Assembly: GCF_018446385.1 (NCBI RefSeq)
Contig: NC_055988.1
Location: forward strand, 165,862,209 to 165,926,208
Length of the DNA: 64,000 nt
Reading direction: 5' to 3'
Origin: Zingiber officinale
Lineage: Eukaryota; Streptophyta; Magnoliopsida; Zingiberales; Zingiberaceae
The notes under the pieces are model-generated. The model had not been told where the DNA came from. It saw only the letters and a program-made list of their open reading frames with translations, and searched no databases. Below are positions 34,288 to 46,200 of the stretch, in pieces; position 1 is the stretch's first letter, and every line of letters begins with the position of its first letter. Both the position numbers and the translations under genes were made by a program.

Positions 34288-34912
34288 TAGGGCTGTAAAT
34301 AAGTCGAGCCGAGCCGAGCTTAAAATGAACCAAGCTTTTGAAATGAGTGTTCAAGCTTGGCTTGGTTTATTTTTTATGAGCTTGAGCTTGTTTGAAGCTT
34401 GGCTTGAGCTTGGTTCATTTAGATGTTATCAAACTCTCAATTCAAGTTTGGCTTGAGCTTGGTTCGAGCTTGGCTTGAGCTTGGTTTGAGCTTGGTTCAT
34501 TTAGATGTTATCAAACTCTTAATTCAAGTTTGTTTGATTGTTTGAAACTTTTAATTGTTTGATTGGTTATTAAGATTGATAATTTAAATTTATTTATTTA
34601 TTTTATTTTATTTTATTATTTAATTAGCATATTGAAAAGAGTTTTATTAATAAATATAATTCATGAACATTGTTCACGAACGTTGTTCATGAACATTGTT
34701 CACGAACGTTGTTCACGAACATTGTTCACGAACGTTGTTCACGAACGTTAACGAGCTGAACACATATATGTTCAAACTTGTTTGTTTAGCTTAACGAGCT
34801 GTTCAAGCTTGTTTGTTTAATTAATCTTATGTATATTGAACGAACATAAACAAGCTCTTACCAAGCCGAACACCAAGCTTGTTCACGAACACTTGGTTCA
34901 TTTACAGCCCTA
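34288..34912. mobile_element. hAT-type MITE, 625 bp, 8-bp TSD
   Basis: Terminal inverted repeats TAGGGCTGTAAAT at both ends and an 8-bp TSD CTAGAGGA (34280-34287 and 34913-34920), diagnostic of the hAT superfamily. Internally it has tandem 'gagcttggcttgagcttggt' units (34340-34500) and an array of palindromic GTTCACGAAC/GTTCATGAAC units (34660-34750). The ORFs in it are repeat translations. It has no transposase. Confidence 0.92.
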
Positions 34913-35094
34913 CTAGAGGAGAGTGATTCAGTGAGAACGAGTTCATTTGAGGACTTTAGGCACAGATCCAATCTACGTCCATTTCGGAAACCTAAATTGA
35001 GACCCTGACTAGATCTGGTCTCGGGAAAATATAATCTAATTACTAAACTGCTTATTTTTATTGTGCTAACTTTATTTTGTAGGTTAGATATTTT

Positions 35095-35959
35095 TATTAG
35101 TACCCCAAGGTAGTTTTGATGTGATCAACGAAGTCAGGTTAAGTCCTGTTGGTTTTTAACCCCTGTGTTTAAGTGTGCAGAAACTTAGGAGTATAGGAAG
35201 TGGAGCAAAAACACGAAGATAGCAAAAAGGACGGCGGTGGGAGAGAGCCGATGGGCTCTGTGCATCAGAGGGACGAGATGTTGCGGAAGAGTACGCGGGC
35301 GGATGAGGAGGCGCATGACATTTCTGAGGGACGAGAAGCTAGAACGGAAGATTGCTCGAAGGTCGGAAAATGAGTTCGGGTGAGGCCTATTCTGGATGGC
35401 CGAAATCACTCAAACAAGTGGAGTCGGAGCGAAAGACCCAAACCCAAGCGAGTAGAGCCGGAGTAAGAACCCGGATCAAACAAGTTAAAATAAGGTTAAC
35501 TTTGGTCTGAGCGCCCGGACTATGAAAATTATCTAGATTGCGTCAAAAGTGATTCGTTGCGATGGGGATAAATTTTATCCCCTTCCCAGCATCTGGAACT
35601 CTTCCAAGCGCCTCGACTAGGGATATAAATACAGCCCTAGTCCCAGAAGCTTACACAAAACACTTGTAAACAATTTCCTTTGTCTAGCTTTGCATTTTGA
35701 GTGCTTTAACTGTTGTAAGAGGTTTCTCCGTCTAAAGGAGACTTTGTTAGTGAGCTTCAACTTCCTTGGATTAACAACCTCCTCGATTGTAACCAAGTAA
35801 ACCTCTTTGTGCCTCTTCTTTCTAGTTTCTTATTTATTTTATGCAAGTGTTAGTTTAATTAAGCTCTAACGTTCGAGGAATGTTCGTGTTATTTTTGCAG
35901 GGTTATTCACCTCCTCTAGCCGACCGCCAAGGAACCGACAATTTTGTGCTGGACTAACA
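35095..35959 (+). mobile_element. Solo LTR E of the D family, inside LTR F
   Basis: It starts TATTAGTACCCCAAGG (a mutated TGTTGG start) and ends GGACTAACA. A TSD ATTTT is seen at 35090-35094 and, one base offset, at 35961-35965. Ordered blocks match LTR D and the LTR at 3607-4438. No internal domain. Confidence 0.65.
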
Positions 35960-36770
35960 CATTTTACGGGACAAAAGGAGCATAAAATGTCTCGGGTGAA
36001 CAGTACCCAAGGCGCCTTCCGTGCAAAGGAAGACACCTTAAGTTGGGTGATGGAGGACGCCTTCGAGAGCTTGGTAGACATCTTCAGTTGGATAAAATTG
36101 AACTTTGTCAACAATAAAAGGTGAGCTATTCAGAATAAAACTTAGAGGATGGAAGACGTCTTCAGTGCTATGGAAGGCTCCTTCAATGCTCAATAAAAGA
36201 ATGTTTCAGCCAGCCTTCAAAAGGCAAGTCTTCTACCAGCTTCTACGTGTTTGTTCGAAGTTCCAACTACTTCGATTTCATGCTGTTGTTCTGCTATGAC
36301 ATTGTCATACCCGACTACTCTAGACAAGCCGTCACCGACACACAAGAGCTCTCACTCCGATGTCTTCATGCTGATAACTGGTTTTAATTTTGTACTTACT
36401 TTAAATATCTATAAAAGAAAAGTGTAGGTTTGTTACACTTTTCCATTCTTTTATTTGTACTAGATTCCCTCTTCCGGCGGTTCCAGAAGAGGCTTTAGTG
36501 AATTAACCATCGATAGGTCCGAAAAACCTGAGTCTCGGAGTAGGAGTCATCAAAGGCTCCGAACCAAATAAAACCATTTAAGTTATCTTGCATTTTCGTT
36601 TCTGATTTTTGTTCCGCTATGCGCACTTTGTTTTAAAAAGAGGTTTAAAAAAAATTTTTAAAATCATATGATTCAACCCTCCTCTCTCATGTGCAATACG
36701 ATCCAACAAAATCTAAATCTAGTAGCCTCTTCTATTTTTATGTAATTTAATTTTATTTATTAAAATGGTT

Positions 36771-36878
36771 TTATAACCAAAGTCGAAAGCAGCGAGAATA
36801 ATACCTTCTCACCAACTTTTCAATTTTAAATTTTACTTTCTTTTCCCTTTTCTTAACCCACGGACCAACAACGGATTC

Positions 36879-36928
<50 letters not shown>

Positions 36929-36999
36929 CTCACCAACTTTTCAATTTTAAATTTTACTTTCTTTTCCCTTTTCTTAACCCACGGACCAACAACGGATTC

Positions 37000-37058
<59 letters not shown>

Positions 37059-37498
37059 AATTTTAAATTTGGTTGTAGACTCGGTGGTCAGCCTAGTAAG
37101 TTTTAATTTTTTTTTTCTTCTTCTTAACCATGGACCAAGCTGATCCTAGATTGTGAAAGGTCCGTATGTACCTTTTTTTTAATTGTTACTTAGACGAGTT
37201 GATAGAGGTATTAAGGGTAAACGTATTTTTTAACACCTTAAAAGGTCCGTATAAAAAGGAAAAATAAGTCTTTTGTATTTATATAAAAAATAATAAAATT
37301 GATACAGAAAATAATTTCATTATAAATATATAAAGTAAATTTATATTTAAAGATTTTAGGAGATAGAAATAGGAAAAGGAAGGTGAAAGTGGAGGAGGAG
37401 GAAAGGTATGCTTATTTGACTCTTTTACGGAAAAAAATCTATAATTTATATTTAGATCTTTTTGAATTAATTTTTTTCAGACATTTTATTAGTATTTA

Positions 37499-37563
<65 letters not shown>

Positions 37564-40055
37564 AGTGAGTTGAACAGATTGAGTGCATGAGTCAAATAAA
37601 TCAAACGAAGCATTCATGCATTTATTGGGTCAACTAAGGCAAACAGAAGGATCAAACTAGATAGTCATCGATGAGATCGTATGAGTAAGATGAAGTGAAG
37701 AAAACATGTCGTTTTTTTATTATTTTTTATTTTTTTAATTGACAATGAGTATTTAACCTATGCCAATTAATTTTGAAATATTCATAGATGATTCAACTGT
37801 TTATTAAAAAAATAATTATCCATTAATTTATTAAAATTGAAATTTAATTCTTAAATACACCATGCATGTCATATAAATATCGTCTGAAGCTATTCCTAAG
37901 TCAATTATTAACGTCCAATGGGAGGATACAAAGTTTGGTAGATAGTCACTATCATTTTGTACTCGAATAACACTAAGAAAAAGTAAAGAAAACAATACAA
38001 ATCGGTGTGCGGCAAAAGACCGGCATCAATTCTGCAAGATCGGTGTGCTTGGGCACGTTGATTTATTTGCTACACTAGAGGAATCGATGGACACCTATCC
38101 TCGATGAACAGAATTCTTTGCATCCCTCAATTATTTAATGATCGATAATAAATTGATTGCATAATTTATTCTTCTCAATGTATATTAAAAAAATAGATTC
38201 ATTAGGTTAGTGCCGATCCCATAAATAGAGAGGAAAGTAAATATAAATAAATGACTATAGGATATTAGTTTATAGAAATCGACCGCTAACTTTTATATCA
38301 GAAATATTACGTGTTCACCATTTATATTACACCTAGGACAATTTATTTCTCTTTATATGATAGATGCTCAATTTGGCACATTGATTTAGGGAATTTCTAC
38401 CGCTCTTTTGATTTTTTTTTTTTTGTTTTTTAATTTTTTTACTAAGAGATCGTGTCTGATATCGGGGAGATGAAACACTACGCACGTGACTCTGATATGG
38501 CTCTCTGATGTTGATTGCATGAGGACTCTGAGCTAGCAATCGAAGACGCCGTGCAATCCTACACATCAAAAATAGAGAATAGAAGAAAAAAACATCAGCA
38601 ACCGGATTAAGGAAGGGTCCACAGCATAGACATTCTGACGCTCAAGTTAAACAAATGTCCAAGAAAAAATACAACGAACAACAGTAATGAACAGTGGAAT
38701 CCGAATGCTTTGGGCTTTGTGAAATAGCATAATATAGCGTTATTAGCAATTGTCCTACAAAACACGAAAGAGAATATTAAACAGTTGGGTTGGTAGGTCA
38801 CCTATATGCTTGATGGATAGATTGACTGGTTGATCGACCGAGTCCCCTTTGTAGCTTTTGTTTGTAAGTGCGATCAGGTCGAATAAAGGGTGGATGCCAT
38901 TCTTAAGGGCTCGGCTTGCACTCGGCCTTTACACTAGTATAAAGAGCCTAGTTCGGTCGAGTCGCATGTCTAGTGTGTCCGATCGAACTTCTGGTCTGAT
39001 CGTCTAGAGCACTCAGCGGGGACATTTGACTTATTTCTGAATGACACTTATACGATTCGAGGTTTCATTGACTCTAAGGAACTCGAGATTCGATCGAACT
39101 AGCGATTGAATCGACCGAGACATATGATCATGCTAGCCCCAAGTATTTGACTCCTTCTAAGCTCCCTAGATCCGGGCGGCTCTAGGGTCGTCTGAGTTTA
39201 TACTAAGAATCTTGTCCATGAAAATTGAAGAGTTGAGCTTTGTAAGTCCGGCTGACTCTAAGGTCATCCCGATTTATGCTGGGAGCATTGCCCATGAGAA
39301 TTGGGGAGCTGAATCCTATAAATCCAGTTGGTTCTAGGGCCGCTCAGGTTTATACTGGAAATCTTGCATAAAAAATTAGGAAGCGAAGTCCCGTTGAAAG
39401 TGATTCATTCGGGTATATACACATTGATTTTAACTATCACCCCTATTTTAACTTTAACGATTATATCAACCAATTTTCTTAACTTTGATCCAGAGCCCCA
39501 TCTTATTTAGGTATTCAAATTTTAGTTGATTAATTTTGAAAACAGATGATATTCTTTCAAATTCATTCGTCAAATTATTCTCAAAAGCAAATAACCTTAT
39601 ATTTGGTTTGTCAACGTAAATTTGAAACATATTTTATACCCATTTAGAGACGACTTTCAAAGTATTCATCCCTAATGGAATATTTTACCGCTGTATTATA
39701 CTCACAAAAATCTTAAAGTTATATGCATTTTTTTTAATATCCGGTATATTTTATTATCCGATTAATTTTACGATAAACAGTTTAACTTTACATTCCCTCC
39801 ACTAAGCAAATTTAGAAAAAACGATGGTACCTCAATTTTACCAATAATTTAATTATCGTATACATCTTATCTTTTACCATCAACTATGGGCATTTTTTTT
39901 TATTTGATATCAAATATTTAATTTACGAATGATCAACTTACTCTCAGAGAAATTTTTCTATCTTTTATGAGGTAAATCAAAAAACACTTGTTGGACTCTC
40001 ATGAGGTAAATCAAAAACACTTGTTGGACTTAAATAATATGTTACCGGATATTTA
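36771..40055. other. Intergenic, AT-rich, with microsatellites and eroded repeats
   Basis: No genes supported. A 117-bp segment ('ccttctcaccaacttttcaa' through an AT run) is tandemly duplicated at about 36806-37050, each copy ending in a long (TA)n. Another (TA)n lies at 37500-37561. At about 38800-39130 there are GATCGAACT-like motifs resembling eroded LTR sequence. Three tandem units of about 75 bp occupy 39168-39395. Confidence 0.55.
39168..39395 (+). repeat. About 75-bp tandem repeat, three degenerate copies
   Basis: Each unit contains 'ccggcggctctagggtcg'-like sequence, then 'tttatactgagaatcttg'-like, then 'catgaaaattggagagctga'-like sequence. The copies have diverged substantially. Confidence 0.75.
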
Positions 40056-40740
40056 CGAATAGTTGAATTTAAGTTATACTGAATTAAATTCAATTTATAG
40101 TCGAAATGACCTGAGCAGATAATCTCATACTGTCAGTAAGGGCTGATTTCTGTAATGTGCAAAAGATCAGACTAATTCACCGAGCGGGCAAACCAGATCG
40201 ACAGGGCAGGTCTGCAGAGCGGCAGTCTAGATCGCCAAGGCATATCTGCATAGCGACAGACCAGATCGACAGACCAGATCGACAGACCAGAGCGGCATGG
40301 CAGGTCTGTAGAGCGGCAGACCAAATCAACAGGGCAGATCTGCAGAGTGACAGACTAGAGCGGCAGGGCAGGTCTACAGGGCAGTAGACCAGAGCGGCAG
40401 GACAGGTCTGTAGGGTAGTAGACTAGAGCGACAGACCAGAGCGGCAGGGCAGTAGACCAGAGCGACAGACCAGATCTTGATCTGACAAAAGACAAACCGG
40501 GTGAGTAGACTGGTCAACCGGGCAGACAAAGAGACCGATCGGGAAAACTGACCGAGGTCTGCGAGAGTCGCAATTTCCTTGAAACAGATTTGCCCACCTC
40601 CGACTGTGCTTTGAGGCTTACAAGGGTCGTCTGTTTCCCAAGATATAATGGTCGACCGTGAATCCGACCAAGCACTGACGGTCACGACGAACTGAGTGAT
40701 ATCTGATTACTATCACAGACACTCCGCCGAATAAAAATTG
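40056..40740. repeat. LTR-like repeat, copy 2 of the family at 8.3-8.9 kb
   Basis: Same block order as 8290-8940. The interior (40160-40480) is an array of degenerate 20-25 bp units such as 'ccagatcgacagaccagagc' and 'ggcagggcaggtctg'. No coding function. Confidence 0.6.
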
Positions 40741-41118
40741 TACTACAGAGGAGGAGAGAAAAAAATGGAGGCCCTTTGCTTGCTTTCCATAATAAAAAAC
40801 AGTTATAGTATTATTATAATAATTTTAATAAGCCCAAATAATATTTTAATCTGATAATGGTGATTATATATATTAATTTTAATCAAGTTTTAACAATTTT
40901 TTTTTAATAATTTTGCTCAGTATTACAATAGCTGGATTAAAACTGCCAAAATAAGAGTTTAAGATAAATATAAATTAGGATCCTTTTAACAATTCTACAA
41001 AACTCAATAACTTGTATTATCACTTGAATTTATACACTTTTCAATAATAAAAAACCCCACAATTATTTTCGGATTAACATTAATTTCATGTAAGTAATTA
41101 ATTAATCTACTAATCAGC

Positions 41119-41472
41119 TTAATTAACGCCGGTAACGCACGAGAAGACCCGGCTGCGGCTGCTTCCGAACCTCGCCATCTCCTTTGCCTGCCGGCGGCCG
41201 TTGCTCTCCGGCAAGAACGCGTCGTCAGCGGAGGCGTAGAAGTCCTGCATGGAACGGTACCTCCGGTGGCGGCCGGTAGTCTCCCCATCGGCGGCGCCGC
41301 CGCCTTCGGAGAAGCTCCCGAGCTTGATCGCCGGCGGGCGGAGGACCTTGCGGTGGCTGCTGGGGAGGCCGAACCAGTCCGACGGCCGGGTGGAGAGGGA
41401 GCGGTAGTACTTCTGCTCCCTCCGCATCCTCTTGATTGCCCTGTAGATGTAAGGGATCAGCCCTTCCGCCAT
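41119..41472 (-). CDS. Small basic plant protein of unknown function
   Basis: A single-exon ORF of 117 residues starting MAEGLIPYIYRAIKRMRREQ. The ORF is open upstream to 41571, but a TATA box (CTTATAAGA, minus strand, about 41550-41542) lies between, about 70 nt before the chosen ATG, which supports 41472. The N-terminal 'M-A-E-G-x-I-P-x-I-Y-x-A-I' start is common to small uncharacterised plant proteins. The rest is Arg/Ser-rich, with RYRSMQDFYAS and FGSSRSRVFSCVTG near the end. No signal peptide or membrane segment. High GC content against an AT-rich surround supports a real gene. I cannot assign a function. Confidence 0.7.
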   Translation of the reverse strand: MAEGLIPYIYRAIKRMRREQKYYRSLSTRPSDWFGLPSSHRKVLRPPAIKLGSFSEGGGAADGETTGRHRRYRSMQDFYASADDAFLPESNGRRQAKEMARFGSSRSRVFSCVTGVN

Positions 41473-41541
41473 TGTTGATCGATCGCGAGCTGCTTCTCTG
41501 TTTTCTCGAGTTGAAGAGAAACGGAGCGACTCTGTTTCTTT

Positions 41542-41550
41542 CTTATAAGG
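41542..41550 (-). promoter_or_regulatory. TATA box of the small basic protein gene
   Basis: The minus strand reads CCTTATAAGAAAG about 70 nt upstream of the ATG at 41472. Confidence 0.55.
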
Positions 41551-43215
41551 AAGCAGAGTTTGACCGGTCAAAGCGGCGGCGGATCAGGTGACGTAATCGT
41601 GTTTATCTTCGCTGGAAATAGGACCATATTTCATTTTGCCCCTACTTTTGCTAACTTTTATAGATTACCACTTGTAGTTTTGAATATTACATTTTATACT
41701 TTATAGTTTGAAATTTTACATTTCATTTTGCCCCTCTTCTGTATGTTTACTTAATTTTACAGTTTGCTTCTTGTAGTTTTAAATATTACATTTATTCTTT
41801 ATAGTTAAAAAAAAAAAGAAAAATATCTCATCTCCATCTTTAGGCTACGCTAGAAGGTTGACTCGTTTGTCTATGACCTGTGTACCTGTATGAACCTCCC
41901 TCCATATTTGTGGGGCCGACACTAGGAGGACCGCTAAGATAGCGGATCTACCTTTAGAAGGCTGACTCGTTGAAGGAGTAAATTGCATACAAATTAAGAT
42001 ATGGTCCATTGTTTACTAGATGCAAAATTATCAATTGATCCAAAATAGATAGAATAATTCTTGATATATCTAGAGATAATCCATCTAGTAAGACACCTCC
42101 TCCTCTCCCGTGTGATCTAACTATCATGCCTTGTTAATGCTCATGTACAGAAGCTTCTTTTAGTAGAAGATTCGACCTCAACCTTCGATAATTCCTGACA
42201 ATTGTAATCATTGTACTCGACTAACTAAACCATTCTTGCCCTAACAATAGACTCCCCTCCGACGCTATACCTCGTGTCGTCCAATAAGCCAGCTCTTGGC
42301 CATCCGCTTGTGTGGTGGACTACGTAGCACGTACGACAGCTTATGTGGCGAGCACATTAGGTCACATGGATATTTCTTCCCATTGACAATATAAAATTCG
42401 ATGATGGTAGGTGAAGATATATTTTGTTTCACATGCGGAGGCTACTCTTCTCTCTTGATTTGCTCATTTCCTTTTTACTTGCATGCCCGTGAACCTCAAC
42501 TTCTAGTCCATCGCTAACTAGACCATTGGAGGAATCACTTCGGCCACGCACGCTAACACATGTTGATTCGCAAGACCTCAAGTCTTGACCGTCCAATTGA
42601 CAGACACAATTGTAACTTGGAGATCGAAAAAGAAAGGAGGGACTTGAGCACGTGGAGGACAACATCATCAACTCTTTTTCTTTTTCTTTTTCTTCCCTAA
42701 CAAATCCTTAGTATCTATCTTTTTGAAATAAATTGGGCATTTATCCCAAGATAATATATATGAGAAGGTATTTGATGATAAAAATAAATTATTAAATCTT
42801 GAAGGGCGTTTTAGAAGTTACTCATGGCCCTATGTGCGAGAGGAGAGAGATGGAGTTAAAGTTAGAGGTATTCTATTTTTTATTCTAGAAATTATGTGGG
42901 GGAAAAATGAAAAACGTAGTTAAAGTAGGGCAGGGGGAATCAAAATTTTCTTTTGAAATTTAGATGGTGGCTTTGTGGATTGAGTGGATGGGTGGGTGAG
43001 GGCTTTGACTCTTTGATTAATTTTGTTGACTTATTTCGAAGATGAATTAATTATTTTTTATTCTTATCCTTTGTTTTGTTTAATATTTGGTTGTTGATTA
43101 ATTAACAACCTCTTGCCAAACAAGAAAGATGATAGAGATAAAAGCTTAAGCACCACATTATATCAATTAAATATTATGATGATATGGCAGATTATCATCA
43201 ACATTTATCGAACAC
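41551..43215. other. Intergenic, upstream of the small gene; a tandem duplication
   Basis: A segment of about 95 bp is tandemly repeated at about 41628-41720 and 41721-41812 ('catttcattttgcccct', 'cttgtagttttaaatattac', 'ctttatagtt'). The remainder holds short ORFs with no recognisable protein. No gene is supported. Confidence 0.5.
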
Positions 43216-46200
43216 TAATACAACAAGATGGAACTCATCTCAAGAAAGCTATTGTTAGAGAGAAGTGGCTAACAAGTTGATATCTTTGAATTTTTGTTTA
43301 CAAGTTAATATCTTTGAGTTTTTGTTTACAAGTTAATTCATATTCCCACGGAGGACTAGTCAACTTATATGTTACATGACTCAAGGCATGCATCTAGGAT
43401 TCATTAATATTGTTGATGTAATATCTCTTGAGTCAAGATTGATCGATTTAACTAACTTTGAGTTAACTTAAACTTGAGTCTTGTTATTTAGATTTTGATA
43501 TTTGATAATACATAGAGACTGACAATATGTGGAGATTGTACACTACAAAAAAACCTGTAAATAACGACGACATTCCCGACTGAATTTAATTCAGTCGGTA
43601 AATACCGACTGAATATATATTTCAGTCGGTAACTACCGACTGAATTAAATTCAGTCGGTAAATGCTGACTGAATATATATTTCGGTCGGTAATATTCCGA
43701 CTGAATATATATTTCAGTCGGCAATTCATTTAACGGGTTCGGGTATTGATGTTTACCGACGGAGTTAACATTCCGTCAGTATATATCGCTAATCGGGCGA
43801 TCCGATCAGGGTTAGAGTTTACCGACGGAATCACAATTCCATCGGTAATCCCCGACGGAATCATAATTCCGTCGGTAATCCCCGACGGAATACACAATTC
43901 CGTCGGTAATTACCGACGGAATTATCATTCCGTCGGTAAAACAGAGTGAAATTAGGGCACGATGCGACTTTCCTCTCCGCGCGAACTTGATCTCCTCTCC
44001 TCTCCGCTTCCTCGGCGATCTGCAACCGACAACCGTGATCTCGGCGTCCAGCCTCGTGTCCTCTCTCGTTGTCGGCGATCAACAACAGGCGACTTTGGTA
44101 CGCTCCTCTCCTCCCTCATCTCTTTTGTTTGACGCGCACGTCGGCGCCTGCTCCCTGGGCGTGTGCTCCACCGCCGGCTGCTCCCCAGGCACCTGCTCGT
44201 GGCAACCGGCCGCCGATGGCGCCTACTTGATGCAGGCTGGCGCCGCAAGCCGACGCCACAGGGCCCTGTTCGCTGCAGGCCAGCGCCGCATGCCCCTGCT
44301 CGCGGCGGCTGGCTGTCGTAAGGCCGGCCGCCGCAAGCCCCTACTCGCCGCAGGCCGGGCGCCGCAGGCCCTTGCTTGCGGTAGGCAGTTGCCGCAGGCC
44401 CGTGCCCATCTACACTGCTTACTGCTTTTCGATTCTAGTTTTTTTGCTTCTCGTATGAGATCGGATCTGTTAGCGACTGAGTTTGTCTCTCCAATGTGCG
44501 AGAGAGAGCCTATGTCGGTTTAAATCTCATCTACACTGCTGATTTCTATGCTGTATAATAGGCTCTCTGCAGAGGAATCTAGATTATTTGTAATTGTTTG
44601 TCTTTCGTTGGGTAATATTCTTTGGAGATTTCTCTGGAAGATGTTAACTATGCAGAAATGTAAACTTTATAAAAAACAATTGTATGTCTGATATAACTTT
44701 GATTAGAAAATAACAGAGTCTAGCGACGACGACTTACAAACTGTTGATGTTGAGTAGAACTGTTTCCAGAGTCTAGCATTGATTACATTTTAGCATTATT
44801 GTTCATCAAGTAAGTTATGCTTCAATCCTGTTTTATTGTCTGATTATCATGTTTGTAAACTTTATTATGATGTGTTGTAATGCTATTTTGTAGATATTAT
44901 ATCTCATAGCAGATCATCCAGCACCACCACTTCATGGATCTACCGTTCTTAGGGTTGTCGGAAAGTCGTAAGTATTTTTTAATTATTAATAATTTATGTT
45001 CCTTTTTTAAACATATAGCTTATGTCTTAAATATTAGTGTTGTTATCTACAGTTTCTAGTTGTTATTAATTCAATATTAGTGTTGTTTGATTGTGAACCG
45101 AACATCTGGTTTACTTTTTTCATCATAAAATTTCTCATAACCACACTTTAACCATGTTATTGGAAGAAGTAGAAAAAATAAAGAAGCTAGATTATTGATA
45201 TACTAACAGTGTCTTATTTGATTGATTAACCATCCTTAACAGCAATAACCAAGCCCTCCACAACCTCTAGTTTGTTAAACTTTAAGTTGTTTTGCCTAGT
45301 GACAAACTCTAAGTTTGTTAAACTTTCATTTGTTGTTTTTTTTAATAATCCAAGTGTCCAAACTTCACCCGATTAATTTTCGAGATAGACAACCTTTCCC
45401 TAATTCAACTATCGAGTAAATTCGGAGTGCAGCTTATGCACACTCAGAAACTAACTTGATATTCTTATTGTTTCTTTGAGTACTAGTGTTGTATTGTTCC
45501 ATGGCCAAACCAACTCCAATACAACTCTGCTGACAAGCAAACTCATAGACACTAGATTTCATGCATAATATGTCCTCTAATGGGACAAGGTTCTAAGCAT
45601 AACCTAAAGGTTTAGATTTGTCTGTTGTCCTCATTAGGCTTATGATACAATAACTTGAACTACTTCAATCATAAAATAAATATTGTAGTTGTTTTTATAA
45701 GGTTTTAGATTCTTAAGTGGTTGTGGAGGTGGCTCAATTTTAGTAGTTGTATGCTTAAAGTATATTGTAGTTGTTTTTAGGTTTCAGATTCTTAAGTGAT
45801 TTTAATTTATCATACATTAATTAAGTCAAATATAATTATTCTATTTGGATATTCTTAGATATTTATCTTAAATTGTATTGCATTTTGCAGGAGTCCATAT
45901 TGATACATTCACCACTGTACTATCATTGGATATCTACAATATAATTCAGGTATTTTATTACATGCAAAATTAGTTATATATTACAATTATATCGATTCAG
46001 TCTGATTATAATCTCTTATATTTGACTTTTACAGGATTATATTTAGATTTATGTGTAGGTGATGTTGTTGGTGCAATATCCCTCAGGTCAAGGTTGACCT
46101 GGGTAACCAAGCTGAGTCTTGGTTTGGGTTTAGATGTTTGACAATAAGATATTGATTGAAGAAGAGTCAAGTAGGTCAAGGTTGACTGGATACTTGACTG

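Larger units (their letters stand above)
33975..36708 (+). mobile_element. LTR F, itself containing a hAT MITE and LTR E
   Basis: It starts TGTTGGTGCATGTTAC and ends ATACGATCCAACA, with near-identical flanks AAATA (33970-33974) and AAATC (36709-36713). Its end region matches the solo LTR at 843-2526 ('cggaa/cagaagaggctttagtga', 'ggagtaggagtc'). It lies inside LTR D. No internal domain is present, so it is a probable solo LTR. Confidence 0.65.
19280..36770 (+). mobile_element. LTR D, an old copia-family LTR split by two large insertions
   Basis: Remaining D pieces are about 19280-19487, 33313-33974 and about 36709-36770. Joined in order they align to LTR E and to the LTR at 3607-4438: 'gttttgatg', then 'aagtgcg/tgcag', 'gagaagga', 'cgaaggaagactgctcg'-like sequence, a TATA box (GCATATAAAAGGAGCC at 33783-33798), 'ccttgaattaataa' and 'ataaccaagtaaa'. 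Element G entered with TSD GTGAT and LTR F with near-TSD AAATA/AAATC. D is the outermost and oldest layer here. Confidence 0.7.

Noticed and set aside
34560..34751. 62-codon ORF with repeated V-H-E-R modules
   Set aside because: It is the translation of the GTTCACGAAC palindrome array in the hAT MITE.
40157..40685. ORFs on both strands in the 40-kb repeat
   Set aside because: They are made of degenerate 'gaccagatcgacag' tandem units in an LTR-like repeat, with no conserved protein.
43987..44523. 178-codon ORF in the CACTA element
   Set aside because: It translates GC-rich 'gccgcaggcc' repeats and the subterminal region. It shows no domain and no similarity to CACTA TNPA or TNPD proteins.
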